Below are positions 62,760-64,000 of a stretch of 64,000 nt of DNA, piece by piece. The notes beneath the pieces were generated by a model. It did not search any database. It worked only from the letters and a program-made list of their open reading frames with translations, and had not been told where the DNA came from. The translations under genes were made by a program, and so were the position numbers. The DNA comes from Salinibacterium xinjiangense (GTDB lineage: Bacteria > Actinomycetota > Actinomycetes > Actinomycetales > Microbacteriaceae). The stretch lies in contig NZ_BMLC01000003.1 in the NCBI RefSeq assembly GCF_014645015.1, forward strand, positions 59,109-123,108, read 5' to 3'. Positions within the stretch are counted from its first letter, which is position 1; the number at the start of each line of letters is the position of its first letter.

Positions 62760-63377
62760 TCACGCCCGGCTGATGAATTCCCGGATGCCCGGGGTGGCAA
62801 TGATCGCGAAAACCAGCAGATTGAGCGCCACCGATCCCCAGAACGCCCGGCGGAAGCTTGCCTTCCTGGTCTTATGGCGAAAAAGTTGCTGCGCGATGAT
62901 CGCCCCCGGCCAGCCGCCGATAAAACCCATCACGAGCAGTGTGGCTTCGGAGACTCGCCACCGGCCCGATCGGGCGCGCAGCTTGTCGACTCCGTATGCG
63001 ATGAAGGTCACCGCGCTCATCACCGCATAGACAGTGATCATTCCGATGTGTAGTGCAGCGACGGAGTTCGAGAGGATGATCGCGCCGACGAACAGCGCGA
63101 CGACGACGAACCCGAGCACGGCACCGCGGCCAGCGGGTCTGGGTGTGCTCGGCCTGACCAGCCCGGTTCCTCGGACATCCAGCGCCTGGATGCGACCGTT
63201 GCGGCCGGGACCGAGTCGGAATTCGAGCGGGTCGCCCACCTGGGGTCGCCCGTTGATGGAGGCGAAGGCCCGAATGTGCACGAATACGTTTCGTGACCCG
63301 TTCGCCGGTCGGATGAACCCGAATCCCCTGTCGTCGTTCCACGAGATGAGTGTTCCGTCGAGTCGCGCGCCAGGCAT
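62760..63377 (-). CDS. cold-shock-domain DUF1294 membrane protein
   Basis: 205 residues: residues 1-70 are a cold-shock/OB domain with both RNP-like motifs (DRGFGFIRP, NVFVHIRAFA), followed by a linker and DUF1294 with about four helices (VIGMITVYAVMSAVTF-like; FIGGWPGAIIAQQLFRHKT is the family signature). It couples a nucleic-acid-binding domain to an inner-membrane domain; function unknown. TAGTAT lies 6 nt before the ATG. Confidence 0.9.
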   Translation of the reverse strand: MPGARLDGTLISWNDDRGFGFIRPANGSRNVFVHIRAFASINGRPQVGDPLEFRLGPGRNGRIQALDVRGTGLVRPSTPRPAGRGAVLGFVVVALFVGAIILSNSVAALHIGMITVYAVMSAVTFIAYGVDKLRARSGRWRVSEATLLVMGFIGGWPGAIIAQQLFRHKTRKASFRRAFWGSVALNLLVFAIIATPGIREFISRA

Positions 63378-63383
63378 GCGCCG

Positions 63384-63389
63384 ATACTA
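63384..63389 (-). promoter_or_regulatory. -10 box, leaderless promoter of the CSD-DUF1294 gene
   Basis: TAGTAT on the minus strand, 6 nt before the ATG at 63377. Confidence 0.5.
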
Positions 63390-63606
63390 GGCGGGCCGGG
63401 CTATCGACCGGTTCGTCACCACGCCGAAACGCTGACGTCCAGCCATTCGCCGAGCGCCACGGTCCCGGCCCGCACCATCGTGTCGTCTTGCGCCACGCTG
63501 GGGAGCAACCCGTGCACCGCGTTGACCGTGAGCCTGTCGCGCTCGCAGTTTGGGCTTGCGACTCGGGCTCGCGATCTGGGGTCGCCTTCTCGGCCGGGTG
63601 ACCGGC

Positions 63607-63792
63607 AGACGGTTCCGGATGCTGTGGCTGAAAGTCAATCGCAGCACCTCCGCCGTCGCGACTCTCGCCGAAGTCGGCGTGCTGAAGCCCTACATCGACT
63701 GCGTGCTGCCGCTCACAGAGACCACGTTCGCGATGAAACGATTCGGAGCCGCCCAGCACCGAGGCAAGATCGTGATCGGCGTGGCCGAGTGA
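63607..63792 (+). pseudogene. C-terminal remnant of a zinc-type alcohol dehydrogenase/quinone reductase
   Basis: The frame reads FRMLWLKVNRSTSAVATL, then AEVGVLKPYIDCVLPL, TETTFAMKRF and HRGKIVIGVAE, the usual closing segment of medium-chain dehydrogenase/quinone oxidoreductase proteins (RPVIDRVFPLxxAxEAhxxxxxGRxxGKVVL). Only about 60 of some 320 residues are left. Sequence before it (63550-63606) has no dehydrogenase features, so the gene is truncated. Confidence 0.65.
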
Positions 63793-63802
63793 CGATCTCC
63801 AC

Positions 63803-63982
63803 ATGCACCTTCACCACTGCGCCGGTGAGACGGGGTCAATAGGCGGGAGCGCCGAGCACCCTTCGATCTTCCCGGACCCGAGAGTGGGCGCCATTGTTCT
63901 TTCGATCGGGAAGGCGGTGCGCAGTGCCAAGGGTATCGACGTCGGCAGTCACCTCGAGGTGACGGTCGAAACTGTGGAGTAG
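63803..63982 (+). pseudogene. C-terminal fragment of a DUF1905-like protein
   Basis: A 59-codon frame from ATG at 63803 ends with SIFPDPRVGAIVLSIGKAVR and SAKGIDVGSHLEVTVETVE before TAG. This fits the end of DUF1905 proteins (SxFPxxxGxYxLPVxKxVRKAxGxxxGDxVxVxL). The N-terminal half of the domain is missing, and the preceding bases do not supply it. Either a remnant or a tiny reduced gene. Confidence 0.5.
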
Positions 63983-64000
63983 GTGAGCCATCATCATGAC

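Overview
The window is chromosomal DNA of a high-G+C Gram-positive bacterium. The gene orders (rpsP-khpA-rimM-trmD; lepB-rnhB-DUF2469-yraN-comM-dprA; rpsB-tsf-pyrH-frr-cdsA), a GlgE-type glycogen pathway, F420-type oxidoreductase, DUF222-HNH protein, DivIVA-type repeat proteins and many leaderless genes point to Actinobacteria, most likely family Microbacteriaceae. The genus cannot be fixed from the sequence. No tRNA, rRNA, CRISPR array, prophage or intact transposon was recognised.

Layout. 1-4000: 13-bp minisatellite, then the SRP pair ftsY and ffh around a gamma carbonic anhydrase, and an LLM oxidoreductase. 4.1-6 kb: peroxiredoxin-like protein and an EamA exporter. 6-16 kb: translation and processing genes (rpsP, khpA, rimM, trmD, rplS, lepB, rnhB), map on the other strand, then yraN, comM and dprA. 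15.9-18.5 kb: metallophosphoesterase, xerC, a decayed MMPL transporter end and an M23-like secreted protein. 18.7-23.7 kb: rpsB-tsf-pyrH-frr-cdsA and a DivIVA-repeat protein. 23.7-32 kb: cell-envelope genes, including a 638-aa protein with 27 uninterrupted 11-residue coiled-coil repeats and a three-gene membrane/thioredoxin-TPR operon. 32-45.7 kb: glycogen and maltose-1-phosphate metabolism (glgE-glgB, glgP, glgX), interrupted by a five-gene SipW/TasA-like surface-protein operon. 45.8-57.6 kb: cysteine desulfurase, mnmA, ligA, a DUF1023 hydrolase and gatC-gatA/gatB, the latter split by a regulator-transporter pair. 57.7-64 kb: CAP protein, DUF222-HNH protein, a tetranucleotide repeat tract, an ABC exporter, a cold-shock-domain/DUF1294 membrane protein and gene remnants.

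The most interesting locus is 36.3-40.5 kb. Two 21-bp imperfect palindromes spaced exactly 30 bp, the second covering the -35 box, precede genes for three proteins with SipW-type signal peptides (one carrying a ricin-B-like lectin domain), one protein with a LAYTG sortase-type C-terminus, and their likely dedicated ER/archaeal-type signal peptidase. It reads like an actinobacterial counterpart of the Bacillus TapA-SipW-TasA fibre system with its own control region.

A window-wide pattern is leaderless transcription: 18 genes have a TANNNT or near-TANNNT box 6-9 nt before the start codon, and this helped choose several starts. Intergenic minisatellites, mostly beside stop codons, and several coding tandem repeats suggest active repeat turnover.
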